From the NCBI GenBank assembly GCA_030538675.1, contig JAUNTM010000006.1, positions 1 through 55,727 on the forward strand: a stretch of 55,727 nt of DNA, read 5' to 3'. Origin of the DNA: Capnocytophaga sp. (GTDB lineage: Bacteria; Bacteroidota; Bacteroidia; Flavobacteriales; Flavobacteriaceae). The translations under genes and the position numbers were made by a program. Positions 33,033-41,491 of this stretch are shown here, one piece after another. Position 1 is the first letter of the stretch, and each line of letters opens with the position of its first letter. The notes under the pieces were generated by a model. The model was not told the origin of the DNA, did not search any database, and was given only the letters and a program-made list of their open reading frames with translations.

Positions 33033-34181
33033 ATGAAAAGCATACAAAAGAAAGACGTTTTAGACGCTCTCAAAAAAATCACAGCACCGGGCGAAGGTAA
33101 AAATATGGTCGATAGTGGTGCCGTGCAAAATGTGGTCGTATTTGGCGATGAAGTGGTCGTAGATGTAGTAATCAACAATCCGAGCTTGCAAGCCAAAAAA
33201 CGCACCGAAGTAGAGATTATGCGTGCCATTCATGGCGAAGTACACGAAAAAGCCAAGGTCATTGTCAACCTGAAAGTTATCACTCCCGAAAAACCCGAAA
33301 TCAAAGGAAAACCACTGCCCGGCATTAAAAATATCATCGCCGTAGCTTCGGGGAAAGGCGGCGTCGGGAAATCAACGGTAACATCAAACCTTGCCGTTAC
33401 GCTTGCCAAAATGGGCTTCAGTGTCGGGCTGCTCGATGCCGACATTTACGGACCTTCCGCACCGATAATGTTTGACGTGGCGGACGAAAAACCGCTTTCG
33501 GTCAATGTGGGCGGTAAGTCGATGATGAAGCCTGTGGAAAATTACGGTGTGAAAATCCTTTCCATCGGATTTTTTACGAACCCGAACCAAGCCGTGATAT
33601 GGCGTGGCCCGATGGCCTCCAAAGCCCTCAACCAGATGATTTTTGATGCCGATTGGGGCGAACTTGATTTTCTTTTGATAGATTTGCCCCCCGGTACCGG
33701 CGACATTCATTTGAGCATCATGCAAGCGATGCCCGTTACGGGAGCCGTGGTCGTCAGTACACCGCAGCACGTAGCCCTCGCCGATGCCCGTAAAGGCGTG
33801 GCGATGTTCCAGCAAGAAGCTATCAATGTTCCTGTACTCGGTATCGTAGAAAATATGGCGTATTTTACCCCCGAAGAACTGCCCGATAACAGATATTACA
33901 TCTTCGGAAAAGAAGGAGCAAAGAATTTGGCTCAAGATTTGAACGTACCGTTTTTGGGCGAAATTCCATTGGTACAAAGTATCCGAGAAGCCGGTGACGT
34001 AGGGCGTCCTGCCGCACTACAATTGCATACGCCGCAAGAAACGGCATTTACCGAAATGGCTCGCAACGTGGTGGAGCAAGTGGTAGAACGCAACAACAGC
34101 CTGCCGCCATCGGAAGCTGTCAAAATTACCACCATGGCAGGATGTAGCCCCAAAAAACAAGGAAAAACAAAACCATTATAA
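33033..34181 (+). CDS. Mrp/ApbC-type Fe-S carrier ATPase
   Basis: A 382-residue P-loop protein of the Mrp/NBP35 family that carries Fe-S clusters to target enzymes. Residues 1-90 form the MIP18-like (DUF59) domain; the ATPase domain has the deviant Walker A SGKGGVGKS (106-114), LLDADIYGPS and DLPPGTGDIHLS. The CxxC pair that binds the cluster in many Mrp proteins is absent: that site reads ENMAYFTPEELPDN. The only late Cys is in the C-terminal MAGCSPKKQ. I chose ATG 33033 (MKSIQK); the frame is open further upstream but without family similarity. A nifU-type gene follows after 2 nt. Confidence 0.92.
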   Translation: MKSIQKKDVLDALKKITAPGEGKNMVDSGAVQNVVVFGDEVVVDVVINNPSLQAKKRTEVEIMRAIHGEVHEKAKVIVNLKVITPEKPEIKGKPLPGIKNIIAVASGKGGVGKSTVTSNLAVTLAKMGFSVGLLDADIYGPSAPIMFDVADEKPLSVNVGGKSMMKPVENYGVKILSIGFFTNPNQAVIWRGPMASKALNQMIFDADWGELDFLLIDLPPGTGDIHLSIMQAMPVTGAVVVSTPQHVALADARKGVAMFQQEAINVPVLGIVENMAYFTPEELPDNRYYIFGKEGAKNLAQDLNVPFLGEIPLVQSIREAGDVGRPAALQLHTPQETAFTEMARNVVEQVVERNNSLPPSEAVKITTMAGCSPKKQGKTKPL

Positions 34182-34183
34182 GA

Positions 34184-34423
34184 ATGACAACAAATACTAT
34201 AAAAGAAAATGTACTAAAGGCTCTTGACGAGATACGCCCTTTCTTACAGAATGACGGTGGTGATATTTCGTTAGTGGAAATTGTTGATGACAAGACCGTT
34301 ACGGTCAAACTCGAAGGGACTTGCGTAACCTGTGGTATTAACCAGATGACCCTGAAAAGCGGCGTGGAAATGACCATCAAAAAATATGTTCCGCAAATCG
34401 AAAAAGTGATTAATATCGACTAA
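34184..34423 (+). CDS. NifU C-terminal-like Fe-S scaffold
   Basis: A 79-residue stand-alone NifU C-terminal domain (NFU type) that binds a 4Fe-4S cluster between two subunits through the CxxC pair C47/C50 (GTCVTCGINQMTL). Start MTTNTIKENVLKALDEIRPFLQNDGGD is typical. The 2-nt gap to mrp indicates a shared transcript and a joint role: the NFU protein could supply the cysteine ligands that the Mrp protein lacks. Confidence 0.93.
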   Translation: MTTNTIKENVLKALDEIRPFLQNDGGDISLVEIVDDKTVTVKLEGTCVTCGINQMTLKSGVEMTIKKYVPQIEKVINID

Positions 34424-34424
34424 T

Positions 34425-35477
34425 ATGATACAGACGGACATCCTCATCATCGGGGCGGGACCAACGGGACTTTTTGCAGTTTTTGAAGCGGGGTTGCTCA
34501 AACTCAAATGCCACCTCATTGACGCACTGCCCAAACCGGGCGGGCAACTCACGGAACTGTATCCGAAGAAACCGATTTTTGACATTCCGGGCTATCCCGA
34601 AGTGCTGGCGGGCGATCTTATCGACAATTTGATGGAACAGATAAAGCAGTTCCAACCCGGATTTACGCTTGCCGAAACTGCCGAAACCTTAGAAAAACTC
34701 GATGACGGAACATTCATCGTTACCACTAATAAAGGCACGAAACACCACGCCAAAGCCGTTGCCATAGCGGGCGGACTTGGTACGTTCGAGCCTCGTAAAC
34801 CTGAACTGGCAAACCTTGCGGATTTTGAGGAAAAAGGCGTGGAATACTTTGTGAAAAATCCGGAGCAATTCAAAAATAAAAATATCGTTATCGCCGGCGG
34901 TGGTGATTCGGCACTCGATTGGAGCATCTATCTTTCCGCCGTAGCGAAATCGGTAACGCTGGTGCATCGCCGTAACGAATTCCGGGGGGCGTTGGACTCT
35001 GTGGAAAAAGTGCAGCTTCTGAAAAATGAAGGAAAAATAAACCTCATTACCCCCGCCGAAGTAACAGCACTGCACGGCAACGGACACTTGGAAAGCATCA
35101 TCATCAAAAAAGAAGGGCAGGCTTCAGAGATAAAAACCGATTATTTCATTCCGCTATTCGGATTGACACCCAAACTCGGAGCAATTGCAAACTGGGGACT
35201 TGAAATAGAAAAAAATGCCATCAAAGTCAATAACGCACTCGATTACCAAACGAACATTGAAGGCGTATATGCGATCGGCGACGTGAACACCTATCCGGGA
35301 AAACTTAAACTTATCCTTTGCGGATTCCACGAGGCGACCCTGATGTGCCAAAGCGTATACAACCGCCTGAATCCGGGCAGAAAATATGTATTGAAATACA
35401 CAACCGTATCGGGCATCGATGGTTTTGACGGAAGCCGGAAAGAAGCCGAAAAAGCCGTCGTCAAAGCTATTGATTAA
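34425..35477 (+). CDS. Ferredoxin-NADP reductase, YumC/thioredoxin-reductase-like
   Basis: A 350-residue flavoenzyme that passes electrons between NAD(P)H and ferredoxin. It has the FAD motif IIGAGPTGL (8-16), PGGQLTELYP near residue 43-52, the NADP motif GGGDSALDWSIYLS near 160-173 and the C-terminal YAIGDVNTYPG. It lacks the CxxC of thioredoxin reductase, which points to the FNR branch. It begins 1 nt after the nifU-type gene and a ferredoxin gene follows within 1.2 kb, which makes that ferredoxin a plausible partner. Confidence 0.93.
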   Translation: MIQTDILIIGAGPTGLFAVFEAGLLKLKCHLIDALPKPGGQLTELYPKKPIFDIPGYPEVLAGDLIDNLMEQIKQFQPGFTLAETAETLEKLDDGTFIVTTNKGTKHHAKAVAIAGGLGTFEPRKPELANLADFEEKGVEYFVKNPEQFKNKNIVIAGGGDSALDWSIYLSAVAKSVTLVHRRNEFRGALDSVEKVQLLKNEGKINLITPAEVTALHGNGHLESIIIKKEGQASEIKTDYFIPLFGLTPKLGAIANWGLEIEKNAIKVNNALDYQTNIEGVYAIGDVNTYPGKLKLILCGFHEATLMCQSVYNRLNPGRKYVLKYTTVSGIDGFDGSRKEAEKAVVKAID

Positions 35478-35512
35478 CTCTTTATATACTATAACCGCTA
35501 ACTCTTATCACC

Positions 35513-36604
35513 ATGAACCTGTCAAAAATCATTTTAGGGATTGTGTCCTTCATAGGGATGCAATACGCTCATGCTCAAATTGATACTGTGAGTGTTCATT
35601 CGTTATTTACCAAAGGAAAAATAAAATCTTTGTCGGACTATTCGTTCTTGTTGGAAGCAAATCCTTCGGGCGACCATACTATCGACGGGCGGAAATATTC
35701 CGTATTTCCACTCAATGAAGATTGGGATGTAGAAAATGATGAAAACCTATATACCAAAACTAATATTGGTTACAAATTTGATTCGAAAGGAAGAAACACC
35801 GAAATAACAACCTATTATGCCCCCGAACGCCCGATAGAGCGGACAACATTTATTTATAGTAAAAGTGGGCAAATCACAAAAAGCGACAGTGAATTCATCA
35901 TCTCGGACGGTGTGTTCAAAACCGTTAAAACGTATTTCTACAACGAGAAAAAACAGCTGGTGAAAATCGACGAATATGAAGAAAGCGAATGGCTTACCAC
36001 CACAACTTTCAAATATGACGAATTGGGCAACCGCATCGAAGTCAATAAAGTAGCCAGTGTGTCATCTCTTGAAAAAGACATCATGAAATACGCCGAACGC
36101 AATCTTATTTTTGAAAGTAAAATCCGCCCGGAGTACACCAAAGAAGGACACTATCAATACAACGAAAAAAACATGATGACGACTTCGGAAGTGAAATATC
36201 CGAAGCAAGGACTATTCGTCAAACTTGAAAACGAGTACGAAGGCGACATCCTCCGGCAGACACGTTACCTCAACGAAAAAAACCAAGAAACAATCTGTAT
36301 CTACCGTTACAAAAATGGTAAATTGGTAGAAACAACCTACACGGCTACGGATGACCCCGATTTCTACATTGAGAAAAAACGAATTTACACCGTATCGGGC
36401 GAATCGGAAGTCATTAAATCAAAAGATGCGATTGTGTCGGAAAAAATATATAATAAAAAGGGATTGCTAAGGTCATACGCTACGCAAGAATTTAATTATA
36501 CATACAAATATGTGTATGACAAAAACGGCAACTGGACTTCCATCGTCCTCTATGAAAGTAACAACCCTTCGAAAATGCGTACCCGAATCATAGAATATTA
36601 TTAG
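35513..36604 (+). CDS. Exported YD-repeat-like protein of unknown function
   Basis: A 363-residue secreted protein: signal peptide cleaved near YAHA-Q (residue 21-22), then beta-strand repeats with YDELGNRIE, YSKSGQITK, YNEKKQLVK, YNKKGLLRS and YDKNGNWTS, a pattern like the YD/RHS repeats of this phylum (short hairpins with G-N/K-x turns). No RHS core cleavage site, toxin tip or secretion tag (T9SS C-terminal domain) is seen. It lies within the redox gene run (36 nt after FNR, 3 nt before the ferredoxin), but a redox role is not suggested by the sequence. Confidence 0.8.
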   Translation: MNLSKIILGIVSFIGMQYAHAQIDTVSVHSLFTKGKIKSLSDYSFLLEANPSGDHTIDGRKYSVFPLNEDWDVENDENLYTKTNIGYKFDSKGRNTEITTYYAPERPIERTTFIYSKSGQITKSDSEFIISDGVFKTVKTYFYNEKKQLVKIDEYEESEWLTTTTFKYDELGNRIEVNKVASVSSLEKDIMKYAERNLIFESKIRPEYTKEGHYQYNEKNMMTTSEVKYPKQGLFVKLENEYEGDILRQTRYLNEKNQETICIYRYKNGKLVETTYTATDDPDFYIEKKRIYTVSGESEVIKSKDAIVSEKIYNKKGLLRSYATQEFNYTYKYVYDKNGNWTSIVLYESNNPSKMRTRIIEYY

Positions 36605-36607
36605 CCT

Positions 36608-36937
36608 ATGAACGATATATTACTGACGATAACCGACCGCGAAGGGCAAGTACACGATATTCAAGCCCCTACGGATATGAATATGAACCTCATGGAAGTC
36701 ATCCGTGCGTACGAATTGGCGCCCGAAGGCACGGTGGGCGTATGTGGCGGCATGGCGATGTGTGCTTCGTGCCAGTGTTACATAGAAAATGATATTTCGC
36801 TACCCGAAAAAAGCGATGACGAAGAGGCAATGCTATTCGAGGCATACCACGTACAAGACAACAGCCGCTTGGGATGCCAAATCCCGATTACACCGCAAAT
36901 TGACGGGCTCGCCGTAACCATAGCCCCATATCCGTAA
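36608..36937 (+). CDS. 2Fe-2S ferredoxin, adrenodoxin type
   Basis: A 109-residue ferredoxin with the four cluster ligands C46, C52, C55 and C90 (CGGMAMCASC, then GC), spacing C-x5-C-x2-C-x34-C as in adrenodoxin/ISC ferredoxins. An extra Cys57 lies next to the site. The start MNDILLTITDREG is the usual beta-grasp strand. It probably receives electrons from the FNR two genes upstream. Its stop overlaps the next start by one base (TAATG). Confidence 0.94.
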   Translation: MNDILLTITDREGQVHDIQAPTDMNMNLMEVIRAYELAPEGTVGVCGGMAMCASCQCYIENDISLPEKSDDEEAMLFEAYHVQDNSRLGCQIPITPQIDGLAVTIAPYP

Positions 36938-38187
36938 TGGTGTACGATGTGCTGGTAGCCGGTGGCGGTGCGGCCGGATTTTTTACCGCTATCAATTGTG
37001 CGGAACGAAACCCGGAGTTGCGGATTGCCATTTTGGAAAAAAGCAACGACGTGCTTGCCAAAGTGCGTATTTCGGGCGGAGGGCGGTGCAATGTTACCCA
37101 TGCCGAATTTATCCCTTCGGAATTGGCAAAAAATTATCCGAGGGGCGGAAAAGAGCTCATCAGTCCGTTTCACCGTTTTATGTGCGGTGATGTTATGGAA
37201 TGGTTTGAGCAGCGTGGCGTTTCTTTGAAAATAGAAGAGGACGGACGCGTATTTCCTGCATCAAACAGTTCGCAGACGATTATTGACTGCTTTACCGACA
37301 CGGCGCATCGGTTGGGGATTTCGCTTTTCAAAAAACAAAACATCACACGCATAGAGCCGGCTACCGAAGGCTGGAAGGTAAGCTCTGATAACGATACTTT
37401 TCTTTCCGAAAAATTGGTCATCGCAACAGGAAGCAATCCTAAAATTTGGAAAATGTTAGCGCAACTCGGGCATACAATTGTGCCGCCTGTGCCGTCGCTT
37501 TTTACGTTTCGCTGCCATGATAACCTTATTAACGCCATTCCCGGAACAGTTGCCGAGGTTTCCCTACGGTTATTTGACCTTGATGACAGACCGTTAAAAG
37601 AACGCAATCAGCCTGTTGACGGCGGCGGCATCAAAGGTTCTATGCTGATAACCCATTGGGGCGTAAGCGGTCCTGCGGTGTTGAAACTTTCGGCTTGGGG
37701 AGCGAGGGTGTTGGCAGATGCGGCATACCAATTTCACCTTTGCGTAGATTGGCTGCCTGAATATACCGAAAGTGAAATCCGTGAATTATTTCAAAAAGAG
37801 AAAAAGCAATCCAAACAAAAAATAACCAATTCACAACGGTTTGCGCTTGCAAAACGCTTATGGAAATCCGCTGTAGCGAAAAGCCATATTTGCGAAGAAA
37901 CCACATGGGCTGAATTGACCAAAATCCAAACGGAAACCCTCATAGCCATACTGAAACGCACCATTCTCCACATAGACGGAAAAGCGACTTTCAAAGAAGA
38001 ATTCGTTACCGCAGGAGGTGTAAAACTCTCTGAAATAGATTTTAAAACCTACCGGAGCAAACTTTGCCCCCAACTCTATCTGGCGGGCGAAGTGATGGAC
38101 ATTGACGCCGTTACGGGTGGTTTTAATTTTCAAAACGCATGGACAGGCGGCTACCATATCGCAGAAGCCATTACTAAAAAGGTCTGA
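36937..38187 (+). CDS. HI0933-like flavoprotein
   Basis: A 416-residue FAD enzyme of the HI0933/BaiN-RdsA group (often annotated as aminoacetone-oxidase family). It shows VAGGGAAGFFTAI at the N-terminus, VRISGGGRCNVTHAEF, LVIATGSNPKIW and the C-terminal TAGGVKLSEIDF with LAGEVMDIDAVTGGFNFQNAWTGGY. The physiological substrate in this phylum is unknown. The one-base overlap with the ferredoxin gene suggests that ferredoxin may deliver its electrons. Confidence 0.92.
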   Translation: MVYDVLVAGGGAAGFFTAINCAERNPELRIAILEKSNDVLAKVRISGGGRCNVTHAEFIPSELAKNYPRGGKELISPFHRFMCGDVMEWFEQRGVSLKIEEDGRVFPASNSSQTIIDCFTDTAHRLGISLFKKQNITRIEPATEGWKVSSDNDTFLSEKLVIATGSNPKIWKMLAQLGHTIVPPVPSLFTFRCHDNLINAIPGTVAEVSLRLFDLDDRPLKERNQPVDGGGIKGSMLITHWGVSGPAVLKLSAWGARVLADAAYQFHLCVDWLPEYTESEIRELFQKEKKQSKQKITNSQRFALAKRLWKSAVAKSHICEETTWAELTKIQTETLIAILKRTILHIDGKATFKEEFVTAGGVKLSEIDFKTYRSKLCPQLYLAGEVMDIDAVTGGFNFQNAWTGGYHIAEAITKKV

Positions 38188-38285
38188 ATTGCCTATTTTC
38201 CTAAATTTATTTTGCGGCACTGCTTACGCTTTGTTTTCCATAAAAAATAACTCTATTTTTTGGTGAATTCTTCATTGAAAATTGA

Positions 38286-38293
38286 TACTTTTG
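38286..38293 (+). promoter_or_regulatory. -7 box for hemH
   Basis: TACTTTTG, 30 nt before the chosen ATG; it excludes upstream in-frame starts. Confidence 0.6.
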
Positions 38294-38322
38294 TACGGAA
38301 CTATTACAAAACGAAGTATATC

Positions 38323-39348
38323 ATGTCAAAAGGAATTCTACTTGTCAATCTTGGGTCGCCGGACTCTACCAAAGTGGAAGATGTAAAACGCTATTTGGAC
38401 GAATTTTTGATGGACGAACGCGTCATTGATTTTCCGTATTGGTTACGTTCTATCATCGTCAGAGGAATCATATTGCGTACACGCCCGCCCAAAACGGCTC
38501 ACGCTTACCAAAAAATATGGTGGGAAGAAGGCTCGCCGCTCATCGTACTTTCAAAACGATTAACACAAAAAGTGCAACAGCGTATTGACATTCCTGTAAC
38601 AATGGCGATGCGGTATGGAAATCCGAGTATCGAAGCGGGACTTGCCGAGCTCAAAAGCAAAGGCGTAACCGAAGTATTGCTGCTCCCGCTCTATCCGCAG
38701 TACGCCATGGCAACGACTGAAACGATTGATGTGCTTGCCCAACATTTGGTGAAAACGAAATTTCCGGAGATAAAAATCACGCATTTTCCTGCATTTTATA
38801 ATCGTCCTGAATATATAAATGCTTTGGCTGGCGTAACGAAAGAGTATCTTGATACGTTTGATTTTGACCATTTACTTTTTTCATATCACGGCGTCCCTGA
38901 ACGACATATCAAAAAAACGGATAAGACAGGTAAACACAAGAAAATCGTGGATGGCGAATATTGCTGTACGCCCGGCACGCCCGAAGCCGAACTTTGCTAC
39001 CGGACACATTGTTTCGAAACAACACGGCAATTGGTTGAAAAATTGCAACTTCCGCATGAAAAATATTCGCAGTCATTCCAGTCCCGACTCGGTATCGACA
39101 AGTGGCTCGAGCCATTTACGTCCGACAGAGTGGTAGAGCTCGCCAAAAGCGGTGTGAAAAAACTCGCCGTCATCACCCCTGCTTTCGTAACCGATTGTAT
39201 TGAAACATTAGAGGAAATAGAAATGGAAGCGGGAAACGATTTTCTTGAAAACGGTGGCGTAACCTTTAAAATGGTGCCTTGCCTCAACGATGATGACCGC
39301 TGGGCAGGGGCTATCACCCAATGGATAAAAGATTGGCAAGATAAATAA
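38323..39348 (+). CDS. hemH: Ferrochelatase
   Basis: Inserts iron into protoporphyrin IX (or coproporphyrin) in the last steps of haem synthesis. The ATG at 38323 (MSKGILLVNLGSPDS) gives 341 residues and follows the promoter at 38286-38293. The catalytic His is H189 (FSYHGVPERH), and later blocks include SFQSRLGIDKWLEP. Four cysteines (C214, C215, C225, C230) sit in an internal loop; similar internal loops hold a 2Fe-2S cluster in some bacterial ferrochelatases. Haem neighbours are the hemG-type flavodoxin just behind and hemL 2.5 kb further on. Confidence 0.95.
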   Translation: MSKGILLVNLGSPDSTKVEDVKRYLDEFLMDERVIDFPYWLRSIIVRGIILRTRPPKTAHAYQKIWWEEGSPLIVLSKRLTQKVQQRIDIPVTMAMRYGNPSIEAGLAELKSKGVTEVLLLPLYPQYAMATTETIDVLAQHLVKTKFPEIKITHFPAFYNRPEYINALAGVTKEYLDTFDFDHLLFSYHGVPERHIKKTDKTGKHKKIVDGEYCCTPGTPEAELCYRTHCFETTRQLVEKLQLPHEKYSQSFQSRLGIDKWLEPFTSDRVVELAKSGVKKLAVITPAFVTDCIETLEEIEMEAGNDFLENGGVTFKMVPCLNDDDRWAGAITQWIKDWQDK

Positions 39349-39390
39349 CCCCCGTAAGAAATATCATTTCTTCTGAAAAAATAAATCCTC

Positions 39391-39918
39391 ATGGCACACC
39401 ATACTCTTATCGTGTATGCAACTATCGACGGACATACACGCAAAATATGCCAACGCATACGCGAAATACTCGAAACCCAAAACCAACGCGTTACGCTACG
39501 TACCGCAGACGAATTGCATGAAAATCTATCCGATTATGACGCTATTATCATCGCGTCGAGCATTCGCTATGGCAAGCACAACCCCAAAATAATCGAACTA
39601 ATCGAGCAAAACACCGAAGTGCTAAGCCGAAAAAAAGCCGCTTTCGTGTCCGTAAATCTGGTTGCCCGCAAAGCCGAAAAAAACCAGCCCGACACCAATC
39701 CGTACGTGATAAAATTTCTTTCGCAAATCCGTTGGAAACCCACAAAAGTTGCCGTTTTTGCAGGAAAGCTAAATTACAAAATCTATTCTTTTTGGGACAA
39801 AATAATGATTAAGCTCATCATGGTCATCACCAAAGGTCCCACCCGCTCGGATACCGAAATTGATTACACCGATTGGGATAAAGTTACCGAATTTGCCACC
39901 GAATTTGCCGCCGAATAG
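39391..39918 (+). CDS. hemG: HemG-type flavodoxin, protoporphyrinogen oxidase
   Basis: A 175-residue long-chain flavodoxin-like protein of the menaquinone-dependent protoporphyrinogen oxidase family. It begins TLIVYATIDGHTRKICQRI (FMN phosphate loop), has SSIRYGKHNPKI and, near residue 137, the extended segment YSFWDKIMIKLIMVITKGPT that sets HemG apart from plain flavodoxins and may touch the membrane. Position 43 nt behind hemH supports a haem role. Confidence 0.9.
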   Translation: MAHHTLIVYATIDGHTRKICQRIREILETQNQRVTLRTADELHENLSDYDAIIIASSIRYGKHNPKIIELIEQNTEVLSRKKAAFVSVNLVARKAEKNQPDTNPYVIKFLSQIRWKPTKVAVFAGKLNYKIYSFWDKIMIKLIMVITKGPTRSDTEIDYTDWDKVTEFATEFAAE

Positions 39919-39944
39919 AAGAAAAAAAATGTATCTATAGTAAA

Positions 39945-40775
39945 ATGGGAGAAATATCAGCAAAAAATTTAGAGCAATTCATCGAAAAATGGATTGCTGA
40001 CTTCATCGGGTTTATCCCTACGCTCATCGGTGCGATTATCCTTTATGTCATCGGTCGGTATGCAATCCTTTTTGTTCTAAAGATTCTGACGAGCATTATG
40101 GTCAAGCGAGAAATTGACCTCTCGTTACAATCGTTCTTACGGCAGGTTATCCGTTGGATGCTTTACATTACGCTGTTCTTAATAATTATACAAATACTCG
40201 GGTTTCCGGCATCTTCTTTTATTGCGGTATTGGGTACGGCAGGGGTCGCCATCGGTTTGGCGTTGCAGGGGTCGCTATCCAACTTCGCCGGAGGCATTAT
40301 GATATTGCTCTTCAAGCCCTTCAAAATCGGGGATTCTATTGAAGCCAAAGGGCAACGGGGAACGGTCAAAGACATCGGGCTGTTTGCCACTACGCTCAAC
40401 AAATTCAACCACGAAGAAGTCATCATTCCCAACGGACCTCTTTTCAATGATAACATCATCAATTACAGCCGGGAAACCAAGCGACGAGTGAAGTTGTTGG
40501 TCGGTATCGGTTACAGTTCCGACATCAAAACGGCTAAAGAAATCATGCTCAAAATCGCCACGGACGACCCTCGCTCGCACACCGAGCCCGCACCAACTGT
40601 GGTTGTGGAAGAATTGGCAGACAGTTCGGTCAATATTTCGGTGCGGTTTTGGTGCGATAATGCCGATTACTCAAACTGCCTTTTTGATGCCACCGAAGCC
40701 GTCAAACTGCAATTTGACCAAGCAGGCATCGAGATTCCGTTTCCGCAACGCGATGTACACATCAAGCAAGGATAA
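39945..40775 (+). CDS. Small-conductance mechanosensitive channel, MscS family
   Basis: A 276-residue inner-membrane channel that opens under membrane tension to release solutes. It has three N-terminal TM helices (about 17-42, 62-80 and 87-104), the pore-lining and following block LALQGSLSNFAGGIMILLFKPFKIGD with its Gly/Ala pattern, then the cytoplasmic beta domain (VIIPNGPLFNDNIINYSRE). The length is that of minimal MscS. It is 26 nt downstream of hemG and probably in the same transcript, with no obvious functional link to haem. Confidence 0.94.
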   Translation: MGEISAKNLEQFIEKWIADFIGFIPTLIGAIILYVIGRYAILFVLKILTSIMVKREIDLSLQSFLRQVIRWMLYITLFLIIIQILGFPASSFIAVLGTAGVAIGLALQGSLSNFAGGIMILLFKPFKIGDSIEAKGQRGTVKDIGLFATTLNKFNHEEVIIPNGPLFNDNIINYSRETKRRVKLLVGIGYSSDIKTAKEIMLKIATDDPRSHTEPAPTVVVEELADSSVNISVRFWCDNADYSNCLFDATEAVKLQFDQAGIEIPFPQRDVHIKQG

Positions 40776-40858
40776 TTTTTTTCTTTGCCATACGGCGGAT
40801 TTTTGTATCTTTACCCGATAAATTTTACAAAACGTCTCATCTTTAAAATACCTGAAAA

Positions 40859-41218
40859 ATGAAAAAAATATTTTTTATGCTAACGATTGCTTCTACTATC
40901 GTTGCCTGTAAGCAAAATACACAACCTGAAACCATTATTGTCGAAACGACAACCGAACAAGTTGCTCCAAAAGAGATATTGGCTGCCAACCTCGTTACCA
41001 AAACGTTTACCGTTGAGGGAATGACGTGTGCCAAAGGCTGTGCGGCTTCTATCCAACGAAAACTCGCCAAAACCGAAGGCGTAAAAGAAGCCAACGTCGA
41101 TTTTGAAACGAAAACTGCCGTCATAGAATATGACAAAACCCAACTCGATGAAGCCAAAATCAAACAAATTGTAGAAACCGTAGGCGACGGAACTATTTAC
41201 AAAACCGTAGGATTGTAA
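40859..41218 (+). CDS. Heavy-metal-associated (HMA) domain lipoprotein
   Basis: A 119-residue envelope protein with a lipoprotein signal (Cys17, IVAC), a Thr/Glu linker and one HMA domain (about 47-117). The metal loop reads GMTCAKGC: cysteines C57 and C61 are three residues apart instead of the usual CxxC of MerP/CopZ-type domains. That form may alter metal choice; copper and mercury are the usual ligands of the family. An imperfect -7 box (TATCTTTA, 40806-40813) precedes it. No copper ATPase is nearby. Confidence 0.88.
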   Translation: MKKIFFMLTIASTIVACKQNTQPETIIVETTTEQVAPKEILAANLVTKTFTVEGMTCAKGCAASIQRKLAKTEGVKEANVDFETKTAVIEYDKTQLDEAKIKQIVETVGDGTIYKTVGL

Positions 41219-41491
41219 GGGATTTGGATGTTGTTTGAACGCTTCGCTGTTTGAAGGATTTGAAGTTGTTTGAATTTCAAATTCCGAAAACAGTGTAAAT
41301 TACCTCACCCCCAGCCCCTCTCCAAAGGAGAGGGGAGAAAAAGTCCAATGTTATCTGAGTGGCTCCCCTCTCCTTTGGAGAGGGGCTGGGGGTGAGGTAA
41401 AGCGCCGAAGGCAATCAAATCATATCAAACAATTTCAAACGGCAAAGCCATCAAACAAAATCAAACTCTGAAGGCAATCAAATCAAAAAAT
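41219..41491. repeat. Nested palindromic intergenic repeats
   Basis: Outer layer: TTTGA-type repeats, including an exact fourth copy of the 21-mer seen at 27876 (41234-41254) and, on the far side, inverted relatives (CGCCGAAGGCAATCAAA at 41403-41419). Inner layer: a 38-bp perfect inverted repeat, 41300-41337 with 41363-41400, 25-nt spacer, of the TACCTCACCCCCAGCCCC type found widely between Bacteroidota genes. Each arm is itself a palindrome (CCCCTCTCC/GGAGAGGGG). A small membrane-protein gene starts at 41492 within the last repeat edge. No open gene inside. Confidence 0.9.
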
